Source: Aphelocoma coerulescens
Taxonomy: Eukaryota; Chordata; Aves; Passeriformes; Corvidae
DNA length: 64,000 bases
Assembly (NCBI RefSeq): GCF_041296385.1
Contig: NC_091014.1
Location: forward strand, 19,009,578-19,073,577
Direction of reading: 5' to 3'
The translations under genes and the position numbers were made by a program. Under the pieces are notes generated by a model. It ran no database searches. It worked only from the letters and a program-made list of their open reading frames with translations, and was not told the origin of the DNA. Below are positions 13,051-24,927 of this stretch, in pieces; position 1 is the first letter of the stretch; every line of letters starts with the position of its first letter.

Positions 13051-13400
13051 TGTTGTTCATTTACCTTGGCTGGCTGCTAGGTGCCCATCAAGATGCTCTC
13101 TCACTCCTTTTCCTCACAGGGATGGGGGAGAAAATAAGATTAAAAAACTCATGGGCCAAGATAAAGGCAATTAAATAAAGAAAAGCAAAGAGTTTGTGTG
13201 GAAGCAGAGAAAACAAAAAATGTATATTCTTTACTTCCCATCAGCAAGCGAAGCCCAGCCATTCCTTGGAAATAGAGCCTCAGTGTGCATAGCAGTGGTT
13301 TCAGAAGACAAATGCCTTAATGAATGTATTCCTCTCCCTTTCTCTCAGATTTTATTGCATGAACGTGGTAATTTAAACATGGTACTTAACAAATTAAAAA
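13051..13400 (-). mobile_element. truncated solo LTR, avian ERV-L-like (family A)
   Basis: Read on the minus strand, this is the 3' part of an LTR family I recognise from bird genomes. It contains GCTGATGGGAAGTA, an A/T-rich segment, CTTTATCTTGGCCCATGAG, a purine/pyrimidine block and GGGCACCTAGCAGCCAGCC. It ends AACAACA, a decayed version of the family's ACCACA terminus, at 13051. Similarity fades at about 13400, inside U3, so the 5' part is missing or eroded. No internal retroviral sequence adjoins it. Two further copies of the family lie at 24.2 and 59.9 kb. Confidence 0.8.
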
Positions 13401-13724
13401 TATAGGGGGGGTTTTAATATAATTTGCATAATTCTGTCACTCTTGAAGTTCTATCATTTCTGTACTGGTGTTAGTATTCACTTATACACTTCAAATTGCT
13501 GCCTAGCAGGTATGGTTAGATAAGAGAGTTCTGTGCAGTTCTTGCATCAAATTCAATTTAAAATGCTGTGGCGAAAACTGATAGAGACTATTCTTGCTAA
13601 TCCCAAAGCTTAGTTAAAGTAAAATATCTTTGTATTAAGATATTGGCTTTATTTTAGACCTAGGAAAAACAATCACTTCTAATTAGTAAAGATGACAAAT
13701 TAGCCTGAACTTTTTTCCTTCGTA
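13401..13724. other. AT-rich non-coding DNA
   Basis: No feature apart from a run of seven G at about 13405-13413. Confidence 0.45.
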
Positions 13725-13870
13725 TTTGTGTCGGACCTTTCAATACAATTTAGCTCATTAGACTGTGGAAGGCTGCTGATTCAAGTGGTCTGCTGGAGGT
13801 AATTAATGGAGATTTGTTCAATAAAGTGTGACCTCAAATTTTGTCATTTAAGGCTTTAGACACCTCTGGG
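13725..13870. other. possible conserved non-coding element
   Basis: Compact, non-repetitive sequence containing GGTAATTAATGGAG and TTCAATAAAGTGTGACC, with balanced composition. It reads like a developmental conserved non-coding element. This is an inference with no alignment behind it. Confidence 0.25.
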
Positions 13871-14638
13871 GACACAGAAGACAAGCCTGTAAACTAGACT
13901 GCACACATGCAAACAAAATGCATAGCAGTAGCAATGTGGTGCAGAAAGATAGTAAGCATATCTGATGGCCTGAATATGATCAATTCTGGCCCAGGCAGGT
14001 AGCAGATAAGATACTTACATTTAAAGTGGTAGAAATTTAGAAAATTGTCCCAAATAGATTTTGTCTTATATTTTTTTCTCTTTTCAAAGCATAGTCTTGT
14101 TAATTACATAAGATTTAATCCTGAAATTAAAATAATAATATGTGGCATTCATGTTATAAATATCAGAGAAAATACAGAAAATAAAATTCTGCATTCATAA
14201 AAAAAAAAAAACCAAACCTGCAGAAATCAATAGCACTCAGGGAAAAGTTATAAAGAATCTAAGGACATACATTACTGGTGGAATGTCTAAGCTATTAAGG
14301 ATAGTAAATATAATATGGGAACTGCCTTAACAGATAGATATTGAACCATAGAGAAAATAAATACAGTTCAGTGTTTGTTTTATTACTATAGTGACTGATT
14401 TAACGGAGAACAACATTAAAGTACTGCTTCCCAGTGATAATTCTAGAATTACTCAATATTATTTCCATTTCTAATACTGCCATAACGGAGAACTGTTAAG
14501 CCTAATAGGTAACAATTCATTTAGTAAAGCAGAAATTAAACAAGCCAGTATATTCGACTAAGGGAATGTGATGAGAAAGTAGTACCAAGTCTTGCACTAG
14601 TTTGTATGCTCTCCTATAAAATAATCATAATGATACTG
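13871..14638. other. AT-rich non-coding DNA
   Basis: No gene or repeat apart from an A-run near 14,199-14,210. Confidence 0.5.
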
Positions 14639-14665
14639 AATAATAATAATAATAATAATAATAAT
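14639..14665 (+). repeat. (AAT)9 microsatellite
   Basis: There are nine uninterrupted AAT triplets, a likely polymorphic microsatellite. Confidence 0.95.
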
Positions 14666-17084
14666 GATGCTGTCACTGGAGTTGAATGAATTAAGTTCTC
14701 TCTACTGCAGTTGATGCATGAAATACAGTATTTGAGCAAGTTTAGAGTTTTCTCAGGTTTAATGTCATAGGTCCACTAAAGCTCACCAAGCTGACAAGGT
14801 TGTCATACCAGGATGTTGTCAACATCACAAATGATGACATCATATATCCAATTAAAATAGATAAAATAGCATTTTAGAGTGGCACTGATAGAAGTTAAGA
14901 TTCAACAGATTCTAAATAGAACTCAGTTTTTAAGCCTAAAGCCAAGGGCATTAAGTCTACCACACAAATATCAGGCTCAGGAGTTCTTCAGAAGTTTTCA
15001 CATGGATGTGTGCCCTAGTGTCACCTCAGCTTTGCAATGAGATGACAGATGCTTCCCTTAGTAACCACAGCCAATATTCTAAACTAACACAACAAATAAA
15101 CTAATATTGACATTCAGAGTCTTGGAGTAATTAGTAATTTAATAAAGAAATTAAGATGGGAAAGAATTACATGTGCTCATGAAGGTGAGGTGTTGTACAA
15201 AGAAAGAACGATGGAAATTGTCTTCAGAAAAAAAGGAAGATAATGACATTTTGAAAAATGCAGATCAATATACTTGGGATAAAGTCATCTGAAACACTTC
15301 CATTCACTGGAAGTGTCAGAGAAGGAAAAGGGAAACATAGAAGAACAGGGAAACATTGGTCTGCCTAGACCATGGAGTGAATAACAGTCTCTGAGGTTCA
15401 GATACATCTGTCCTTGAACTACTTTACTCCATTTAAAAAGCTAATTATTGGACTTAGATAAGTAAATAAGAAAAATAATTTTCAAAGAGCTGAAGCAAAT
15501 ATCAGCATTTACCCTATTTGAAATATTACAATTGATTTCACATGAGATATACCAGCTTTATTGTATATCCTGTGTATCTGCATTTGGAATTCAGTAATTG
15601 ATTGTCATGGACCAATGAAGCAAAAGGCCCTAATCAATGCAAAGAAAAAGTTAATTCAAATTTGTACTTGTTAAATCTGGCTGTATCTGAAATGAGAGCA
15701 TCCTAGCCAATAAAATCCACCTTGGAATTTGTCTGTACATGTGGTTGGCAACAATAAAACTCTATGATTGATGCTAACTCTTTAACTCTTATAAGGTCTT
15801 GCAACATGAGAAAAACCAAAACATTTATTGAGTGTTTTTGGGCCAAATCATAACTGCACAGTTACTTCACATTCTCTTGCATTTGTAAAAGTTGTTCTGT
15901 GGCTTATGAAAAGGTTCACAAAAGTATATAATTTTTATAACAACCTTCTTTTTTTACTTTGGATAGGACCAGTGTCTCTGTCACTCTACAATTCCTCACA
16001 GAGCAAGGCAATACAGCTACTGCATTTTAGCTCCATAAAAACAATTTTGCCATATTTTTTGTACACAATGATGTGTACTCCTGACCTGAGAATGTAGTGT
16101 CAGGGCTGGCCTGGGCTCACTTTGGCTGAAGCTGAGCTGAGCTGGTTTCAGTGTTGGCCTAGTGACCAAATGCCTGTTGCCTCTACTGCCTGAGCCTGAG
16201 CTGTGCCGCTGCTACCAACATTGTTAAAATGAGATTATTGTTGAGCAATAACCCTCACAAATATGTTTTGGGTTCTCAAGGGTTATACTGAATCAACTTG
16301 TTCGTTATGTATATAATAGCATGCCGTTAATAGGTAATGTAGATCTATTGAGAAAAGGATTATTTTAGCCTGGTTAAGCAATTTCACCCGACTGTGACAT
16401 TGCTTTGGTACCCTGGCTCACTCAGAGCTGATTGGTACATCCCTTCACTTCACTATTGTATCATACAGATTTAATTGTGTTGTAACTGTCTTGCTAAGCA
16501 CAACTCATTGATGGCCATACAATTCTGGATGCAGTTCTTCTCTGATTTTACTTCAGAGCTTTGATCTATTTATGCTTTTCTGTAAAAAAAGATCAGCAAA
16601 GCCTGACTGAATACACATTAAGTAATAAACCTGTTTTCCACGAACTTTTTTTTTTTTTTTGGAAAGTAGCTATATATATGGATCATTATATTCATAATTA
16701 CTACTAAGGTGTTCCAGAAATACAGATCAAATTATGCTCTGATAATCGCAGTGCTTTTAAATGTTGGTTTGGGTTTTGTTTTTTTTAAAGGAAGAACAAA
16801 AACCAAAAAAAAACTCAACTGGCCTTTCCAATATTACTCATCAGTCTTTTTGCTAGTTTTATTTGAATAGATTTTTACTGCTTGTCCAGAGCTCAATTAT
16901 TCCCCTACTTGTTTATACTGCAGTTACTGTGACCATGAAATCCAAAAAAAAAAAAGAAATCACAGATAATGATATGCTATCCTATTTAAACAAATTTGCA
17001 TTGTTCTAGAGCAGATGGCTATATTAACACTTAGTAAGAAAAACTGTCTTTTAGAATTAATTTTGAATTCTGTCAGTAATCCTG
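14666..17084. other. non-coding DNA with a small GC-richer patch
   Basis: This stretch is mostly AT-rich and unremarkable. At 16,097-16,215 there is a GC-richer patch with repeated GCTGA/GCTGAGCTG words. I cannot assign it to a family. A T15 run is at 16,646-16,660. Confidence 0.45.
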
Positions 17085-17260
17085 AAGTGTAACATTCACA
17101 GCCATTGGTGTTTGTGCAGCACATTAAGCTTTTATGAAAGTAAAAGTTAATTACATGTGATGACTAAACTCTAGGGATCATAATTAGCTGAACTGAATGG
17201 CTGCACATCAGTAATTAAATGTCATTTCACTTCATTGTACTGAGTCTTAAGCCCTACCCT
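17085..17260. other. possible conserved non-coding element rich in TAAT cores
   Basis: Several homeodomain-type cores lie close together: GTTAATTACATG, CATAATTAGCTG and AGTAATTAAATG, with TTTATG nearby. The sequence is non-repetitive and neither side has simple sequence. This density is typical of developmental enhancers, but AT-rich DNA can give it by chance. Confidence 0.3.
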
Positions 17261-17525
17261 TAAAATATCGTAGGTATTGGAATCTGTTATATCCCTAGGA
17301 CCATTTCCTCAGAAAACCTAAGTGGAACACTATAGAAAATATATTAAGTGGAAACCATAATTATAAGTTAGTTTCATCACTTATGCATTAAGCAGGTGAG
17401 CCTTTTTCAGAGTTGGTCTGTGGAGAAGAGATTGTACCTTGGTTTGAGCTTTTTTCCTTTTATTCCTGGCTTTAATGTGGGGGCGGGGAGGGGAAGGTTT
17501 AGATTTTGCTTTTTTTTGTACATGA

Positions 17526-17565
17526 CTTCTTCTTCTTCCTTTTTTTTTTCTCTTTTTTTTTTCAG
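17526..17565 (+). repeat. 38-nt polypyrimidine tract followed by AG
   Basis: Positions 17526-17563 are pure C/T, starting with CTTCTTCTTCTTCC and ending in a T run, then CAG. It resembles a very strong 3' splice acceptor. No branch point or coding exon could be established, and the following sequence meets a stop quickly in the frames I read. It is most simply a low-complexity tract. Confidence 0.6.
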
Positions 17566-20441
17566 ATTGACAATGTGTGAAACTTCTCTGCACATTACTT
17601 AGATTGTAGGATATACAAAAATAAATGGCCACATCCATCTCTGAATATGATTTGTTTTGACTGACAGCATATCAGAGTAAAGATTTTATACAAAGAAAAA
17701 CAATTTATCTTGAGTAGAAAAAACCACAAAGCTTCACCACAAAGAGATGTTCTTGATCTTCATTGCTATGAAGAACAAGTCAGCTTTACAGGACATGGGA
17801 GGTAAAACTGCTTCTCTGCAATTCCACTACTAATTCTGAATTTTAGTTGCTTGGAAAACCTGTTTCCATATCCTCTACCCAAAAAAATGCAGAAATTACA
17901 GATTTAAAAATAACTGGATCTTCTTGTGAGAAGATAAGAATATTTGACATTAATTTTCTAGTTTTTGTCTTTGAAGAATATGCAGAGTACTTTAAAACAC
18001 AAAAGGTGGGCACCTATAAATTAGTTTAGTTGTTCTAAACATCCTTTCTGAAGTATGTTTGTTGACTATCAAGGGAAATTTTTATGCTCTTTGTTAGACC
18101 TAAATTCAGCACCTAAATTTATGACATAAACATTTTTCTTACCTAACTCAGAGTTCAGGCTGCAAAATCATTCTTTATCTGTTTTTAGCCTAAAGACATT
18201 TAAGTAATTTTTACAAAGTCCTTAAAAAATATAAATTACTAGAATGTTTAAAATACCATCCTGTAATTTCAGTGCATAAAAGATAAACTGTAATTGCTTT
18301 TATGTAGTACATTTTGGTTTTGCTCAGCTGGACTAAGCATCCTACTACCATATGTTACCATTTCTTCTCTTCCATTCACCACCTGAGACAATGCTGGCCA
18401 TTGCCAGTATCACAGGAATCCAGGTCCAGCACAAACAGATGGTCAAATTGTAGGAAAGCCAAATTTGGAGGACTTGTCGAAAGTGTATTCTTTTTTTGTT
18501 TGTGGTTTTTTTAGTTCATAGACATACTCTGACATTCAAAGGTCTCATAAAATTTCAGTAGAAGTCTCAAAGAATTGAAAATACTGACATATGTATCTTA
18601 TGCAAAATCAAAATAGATATGTTTACATTCTCCATGTTTCTGTCTAAACTGCCCTGAAAAAGAGCAGAAATAAAATTTCACTATGCTTGTGCTTATAATA
18701 ACCTCCTTTCTGTCTGAGATGGTAAATTTTAATTATACGATCTAAATATAGGACTCTGATATTTGTAAAACTGATTTTGCTCAATAGAGTGCCACTTATC
18801 AGTTGTAATACCTGCCTGCATTTCTTGGTGTGCTGTACATGTAAAATAAGAAACATCACTAAATATCAAAAAACAAAAGGCTTACTGGTAAGTAAAATCA
18901 CATTATTTTCTATTAATTTCAGTACAATCTGAAAAATGCACATTAGCCGATGACATATTATTGAATAACTTGCTAAGCCACAGTAATACATTTGATGAGT
19001 TTTTTCTGTTCTATATTTCTTTTGCAAATGCAATGTATTTCTGTTTGTATTATGCAAATTCATAGCAGTGTAGATACATAATTATGTACTTTTTACATAT
19101 GGAAAAAAAAACTTAAACAGAATAACAGCTTTGACAAGGCTCCATCTGTCTAGTTTTCTTTGCTCCATTGTCAAAGACAATGAACTCTGCCTAAAAGGCT
19201 GATGAAAATATTCCTGCAGTAAGGGTGTGACAATTGAGTCATGCCAGTTACAACTGAGTCTTCAGAAATGGGGTGCTGATATCAGTACAAGAGAGGCATA
19301 TTTTCCTTTCATGTTAACAAATACATAGCTTACTATCAGCATAAGATATCAGATTGATCAAATTTGCATACGCTGTTCTGAAGAGGCATAGCTGCATTTA
19401 GTTTGGGGATTTTTTTATTATCATGTAAGCAATCTGAAGATTAGTCCACCTATGTCGTCAATAACAGGTATCTGCAACAAACTGTACCACAATTCTATAC
19501 ATTTAAATTATGCCCTAAAATAGACCCTACCCAGCTATTAAAGTTCTGTTTATTAGTAACTGCAGATTTTTAATTTATGTTTATACCTATGTCATCATCC
19601 TGTGCTTTTTCTTTCAAATTATCAACTTGTAATTTGCTATAGTCCTCTGTTTTTTTCAAAGATTCTGAAGATGTGTCTTCATTATTATGGTGACACAACC
19701 AGTGTTTCATTAGTACAACCTAGTTTCACTTGTGTCCTTTTTCACTTTGCAAAAATAACATTCAACAGAAATTGATTACAAGGAAAGACAGAAGGAATAC
19801 CTATTTTCATAACAGATTACATTTATAATCTTACATTAATATCATTGGTATCTAAAGTATTTTACAATAAATGATTAGGTGTTCCTAAACTCTTAATGTT
19901 TTCATTTAACCAGAGAAAATTACAACATCCTGTTGGCAGACCTAAATCCTGCTCCTGACTTCTCAGGCCTTAAATAAGTGAATAATTCTTGGTTTGGAGA
20001 AATTAAAAGATGTTTGAATGCATGAATTTATCCAAGTCCTGTAGTCAGTGCAAATTAAGATGACCGAAGGATCCTTGATATTCTTAATACAAAATTTCAA
20101 TTTATATTGCCTTTGTATGTTCCTCAGTCTTCTGGAAACAAGAGTGAAGACCATAAGAAAGATGAAAAAGAGTGTATCAGTTTCTATAAATATACAGGTA
20201 GGCAGAACTTAGTCATGGGTGACTGGGGAGTAATTCTAGATTAACTCCTCTATCCTATCTAAAACAATCTTTGTTGAGATGACCTCCATGAAATCAACCT
20301 TCAGTTTACGTTTCTAGAATATTTGCTATGTAAAGATTAATCCGCTCTAATTCTAACGTAGAATTTCAACAGAAATCACTGTTATCCTATTCAAAACCTT
20401 ATGCATTTCACTGGGTTTGTGTTAGATTTCATTCTTAATGA
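17566..20441. other. AT-rich non-coding DNA
   Basis: I see no gene, no clear interspersed repeat and no long simple repeat. Confidence 0.5.
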
Positions 20442-20489
20442 TTTCTCTTCCCCCTTTCCCCTCCCCTTTTCTTTCTCCCCTCTTCCTCT
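20442..20489 (+). repeat. 48-nt pure polypyrimidine tract
   Basis: Every base is C or T, with alternating C and T runs (for example CCCCTTTCCCCTCCCC). Such tracts can form triplex (H-DNA) structures, but no mirror symmetry is obvious. The tract continues imperfectly to about 20,503. Confidence 0.9.
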
Positions 20490-20589
20490 GTCCCTCTGTC
20501 TTTGAGATTTTTAATCAATACTCAGTAGACTTTTAAATACAAAGCAGTTTTGTAGATGCTTAAAATGGGTAGGCTGTGTCCTGAGATGC

Positions 20590-20694
20590 TGAAGAAATGA
20601 AACACAATGAGGTGACTTGCTACAATGGTAATAGCTGAAGAATGGGTTCATTATTTGAAAGCACTGCGACTAGAATTAGCCCTCGTATCCCAGA
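20590..20694 (-). mobile_element. possible MIR-like SINE relic
   Basis: The plus strand resembles the reverse complement of the MIR core and flanks. It has GAAATGAAACACAATGAGG, then GTGACTTGC, then a stretch ending TAGAATTAGCCCTC and ATCCCAG. MIR has GAAACTGAGGCACAGAGAGG, TGACTTGCCCAAGG and GAATTGAACCC in the same order (from memory). Divergence is high, so the call is tentative. Confidence 0.4.
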
Positions 20695-23600
20695 TATTTT
20701 CACACACACTACTCACATTCTTGTTGTTCTTCTAGAATATAAAAATGTCAAGGTCTCCCTTCAGATAAAGTCAGAATCCTAAATTGCAATGCTCCCAGTC
20801 AAATGGTCTCATCCTCTTAGATGCTGGAAGCTTTTTATTCTCACACTTGAAAAGATTTCTCCTGTCTTGAGAATGGGAAAATAAAAAGGTGACAGAATGA
20901 AACACAAAATAAAAGAGAAAATCAATACCTTATATTTATCTGTGGTAGAAGAATGCTTAACTTAGCTGTCTTTCCCCTAACATAGAGTCCCAATATTACA
21001 TTTAAAAATAAAATAGCTTGTTTGCCTTTGAGCATTACTGAAGACTAAAGGCATTTCTTCCTGAGCAAAGAGAAAAAAGGTGAAAACAAGAGTAAATAAT
21101 TAAAGTTAAATAGGCTGGATGGCCCACATAGCTGGTAATGAGATAGAGCATTACACCTCTAGGTCACTTCTTCACAACTGTATCAGATCAGTAGTGACAG
21201 AAATTGCTACCCTCTGACAGATTTTCAATGCCCTGAGTGAAATGAGTTACTGGATTTAGTCTCAGTTCCCAAGTATCCACATTGCAAATGACATGAATTG
21301 GCACCTTTGTGTGGTAATACAAGCAGAGAGGCCAATGCCTAAATTCTCTTGAAGACTTAAAAAGAGATATCATCCCTTTGGTGATGGTCATTCACAGTCA
21401 TTCTTGAGGTCTTTTGGCAGAAAGTGGCAGTCATCGAGCTGGGTTTTCTTGGAGAAATGCGCATCCAGTGGAAGCAATGTTTAAATATTAACATTAATAT
21501 TCATTAATATCTCTATGGCTCTACGCCATGGGATTCCTCCAAGTAGGTCCTTGAAGAAGGAGAAATAGTTCTCCTGAAGTCCAGCATTGTAATCCTACTT
21601 ATCACCCTTTTCTCCATGTAGAATCTTCTACTTCACCATCTTAGTTCACTGCAGCCAAGGACATACCCAGCCATTCCATCCCTAAGGACTTTCCAAATAG
21701 TAAACTTACTATTTTGGGATGGTACTGGTAGTTTGATTCTTACAGAACAGTTGCTCAAGCTTAGTTTCCCACTTTTCTTTCTATACATCTTGTTTGTGTG
21801 CCCTCAGCAAGTCATGCAAGAGGAAGCATTCTTCCTTTCAGAGTTTAGACTAATGGCATTACCATAAAACTTAGCCAACAGTCTGAATTTTATTATCAAA
21901 AGAATAAAAAAATGTACTTTTATAAATAGTTCTCTTTTTTCAAACATTACAAGTCTCCATGGTTTCTGTCTATAGCCAGTATACAGTACCCTTGGACTTT
22001 TCTTGTTATCTGGTCAACCTGTATCCTGATATGTAGTTTAGCAGTTGTTAGAGATAAATCAGGCACGTTTGACAGATGCCACATCTAATTAGACTGTAAA
22101 ACAGTTAAATATATTCCTCTGTGATTGTCCATTAAAAACATGGTTGTGAAGAAATTATTGATCCATAAAGAACTGTCTGTAGGAATTCATGCTGATACTT
22201 TTTATATCACTTGTCCTTTTCAATTGAGAAATATTTTCTGGTTTCTTTTAATGAATGGATATTACACTTACAAGTAGCACTATAAAATAAAATCTTTATT
22301 AAACGACTTTATCTTATATTGTACTGACTGATCCTTTTAAAAGAAGCATTAAAAACAGCTTCCAACATAAAAAAATGAAAGCCTCTTTAAAACACCTTTA
22401 AATTTACTGTTCTAATCTTAGAAGAGAATCCAAACAACAGAAACCCATGTAGGAACATGTGCCTTAAGAAGAAGGTCATGAGAATAAGCTTGCCTTTTTG
22501 AAAGAATTCTTCAACAAAACCTATTAAAATTTTATCTACATTGTTACCAAAAATCTCCAAGAGTGAAGTTTAAAAAGTTCCCTGTAAAGTCCAGGAGTGA
22601 ACATGTATGTATTTTGAAAGATGTAAGTTCATTGTCAAACACAAGTCATTCTAGGTTGAACAAATACTTTCAGCTTGAAAGAATACTTGTGTTTTCCTTT
22701 TACTCACTATTTCAAAATCTTGAAACTGTTTACTTTTCTGTGAGATGTGAGTTGTACAAATTAACCCAAACCTGGCTTTAACTATATTTCAAACAACTTT
22801 AATGTGTTACAAGCATTAATATACCTGACCAATAGGCACCGATATTGCTTTCAGGTTACTTGGGGAAACCATTAGTAAAATGCAGGACTAATTCCTGATT
22901 TACCCCATGCTTTTTTAAGCATTGAAAAAAAAGTAGTTTCTATTTGGACTGTTTATTTCATTTTCCCCCCAATTTTAATTATGTAAAAAAACGTATATGT
23001 CTAATTCAGAGGGGATTTAATGGGGTTTGCTTCAGCTGAGGCTTGGATGTGCTGAAGCTTGTTGTTACAAAGACCTTCTGTCATTTTAATACAGAAATTC
23101 AAAGATTCTTAGTGCATATATTATAACTTATTGCATCACATAGCAGCAGACATACATAGAAATAGAGAATGTATGCATTTCTAAACTATTATATATCAAC
23201 TTCTTTAACTGTCTTTAAGTGTCATATTCTTTTGCTAAGTAAATAAAACAGAATTTAATGTGCAGAGATATATTTGTATGAAAGGTTGGCTAGAAAGCTT
23301 GTACAGAGGTGTTGATCAAAACCTAGACATTTTATGTTGAGTTTGTATGTCTTATGAAAATACAACTTGTTGTGTAAAAGAAAAACTTACCTTTCTACAC
23401 AGGATTGTTCAGAATATTTGAATACTCTGAGCAGTGTGGAGCAGTGAAAGGCATGTAGAAATGTGTATTCTGCTGATGGCAGTGTGATTATGATGAAAGA
23501 AAAGGAGCTTGGTGAAAAGAGACGGTATCAAAAAGACACATTTTTACTACATTATAAGCCATTTTCTAAGTGACAGGTGTTGAGCAACTACTGTGATAAA

Positions 23601-24166
23601 TTTGCTATAATTGTGAAGATTTCTTAAGGACAAAAGAACATACAATTTATCATGCTATTTAGCAGAGAGTTAGTGTGTCTTAGCTTAGTATTTTCAGCCA
23701 GCCACTTTTAAATTAGGCTGCTTTCTCACCAAAAGCTTGGATTTCTCCTGATATCTCAAAGACTTTCTGTCTAAACATAAAAGAGGATGACTACTTACTG
23801 CTCTCTAGTGTCAATACAGTCATTTAACAATTAGAATTCTGCAAGTAGCAAGCTCTGTAGCCCTAAGGAGTCAGTCATATAGTAAAGTAAGTGCAAGGAA
23901 AAGATCAAACTGATATCAGGAAAAAAAATCAAATTCTGAACAGTGGAAGGGTATAGTGAGATGAATCCTAGAGTGATACCAGGAGTTCCAGGTTTGGAAA
24001 CACTAGGAAATCTATCTCCCAGGCACCAAAGTTTGTATTTCCTTCCAAACCCAAGTAGTTCTCCAACTTCTTGTCATCCTTAAAGAAGGCAGCCTAGAAA
24101 ATAGGGCTCATGAGTGAAAACACTCAAAAGTCAATCTACTAAAGATCTTCTGAAACATTTTCAATG
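20695..24166. other. AT-rich non-coding DNA
   Basis: No gene, tRNA or recognised repeat. Open frames at 21,188-21,391 and 22,563-22,781 have no domain and no splice context. Confidence 0.5.
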
Positions 24167-24624
24167 TGTACTGGGTCTGGCTGAGCTGGAGCTCATTTTC
24201 CCACAGCAGCCCTCACAGTGCTGTGCTTTGCACTGGTAGCTGGAAAGGAGTTGATAACACTGCAGTGTTTGGCTGCTGCTGGGCAGGGCTGGCACAGCAT
24301 CAGTGCTGTCCCCCAACATCCCGGCCCCATCAGGGGGCTGGGGGTGGGAAAGGTCCTGGGAGGGGACACAACCAGGCCAGCTGACCCAAATTAACCAAAG
24401 GGCTATTCCATACCATATGGTATAGAAGTTCAGGTCAGCTCAGGTATAAAAGCTAAGGGAGGGAGGAATAAGGGGTGGCACTTGTTATTTGCAGAGTTTG
24501 CCTTCTGGAGCAATTGCTCCACGTGCTGAAGCCCTGCTGCCTGGGAAGTGCATGAACATTGCTGCCTGATGGGAAGTAGAAATTATTTTATTTCCCCTTT
24601 GCTTATGTATAAGCAAATTTTGCC
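24167..24624 (+). mobile_element. solo LTR, avian ERV-L-like (family A), 3' truncated
   Basis: The element starts TGTACTGGGTCTGGCTGAGC and follows the family A order. U3 has CAGTGCTGTGCTTTGCA, TTGATAACACTGCAGTGTTT, GGGGGTGGGAAAGG, GACACAACCAGG and CAGCTGACCC. A TATA-like GTATAAAAGCTAAGGG lies near 24,445. The sequence then runs through CTGATGGGAAGTAG. It breaks off in an A/T-rich segment at a T16 tract, so the R/U5 end (family words CTTTATCTC...CCACA) is missing. U3 includes a perfect 14-bp palindrome at 24,410-24,423. No viral coding sequence adjoins it, so it is a promoter-type remnant left by LTR-LTR recombination and later truncation. Confidence 0.85.
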
Positions 24625-24640
24625 TTTTTTTTTTTTTTTT
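24625..24640 (+). repeat. T16 homopolymer at a retroelement junction
   Basis: Sixteen T residues lie exactly where LTR family A stops and family B begins on the other strand. Confidence 0.9.
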
Positions 24641-24843
24641 CTTTTTCTAAAATCTGTTATCACAGAGGACTTACCACCATTTCTAATTACCCCAGCCTTG
24701 ACCAGAGGCTTGTCCATCTTTGGAGCTGCCAAGGATTGGCTCTGCCAGACATGGAGGAAGCTTCCAGAAGCTTTTCACAGCAACCACCCCACTAACTCCT
24801 CCACTACCAAAGCTGGGTATTGGAGAATTGCAAACCAAATACA
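24641..24843 (-). mobile_element. LTR fragment, avian ERV-L-like (family B), 5' part
   Basis: On the minus strand this starts TGTATTTGGTTTGCA at 24,843. It then carries CTTTGGTAGTGG, a motif matching GAGAAGCTGCTAGAAGCTTCC of the family (here AAAAGCTTCTGGAAGCTTCC), the GCCAATCC / CTCCAAAGATGG region, and GTGATAACAGATTTTAG. It stops there at the T tract. This is roughly the first third of LTR family B, which is present in longer form at 32.3 kb on the plus strand. Orientation is opposite to the LTR A next to it, so the two were separate insertions. Confidence 0.8.
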
Positions 24844-24927
24844 ACATGTCAGGAGACATTTTATCCTCTCAGGATGAAAACACTTAGATCATTATCATAC
24901 AAAGAAATTCAAAATTGGGAGTAGTAA

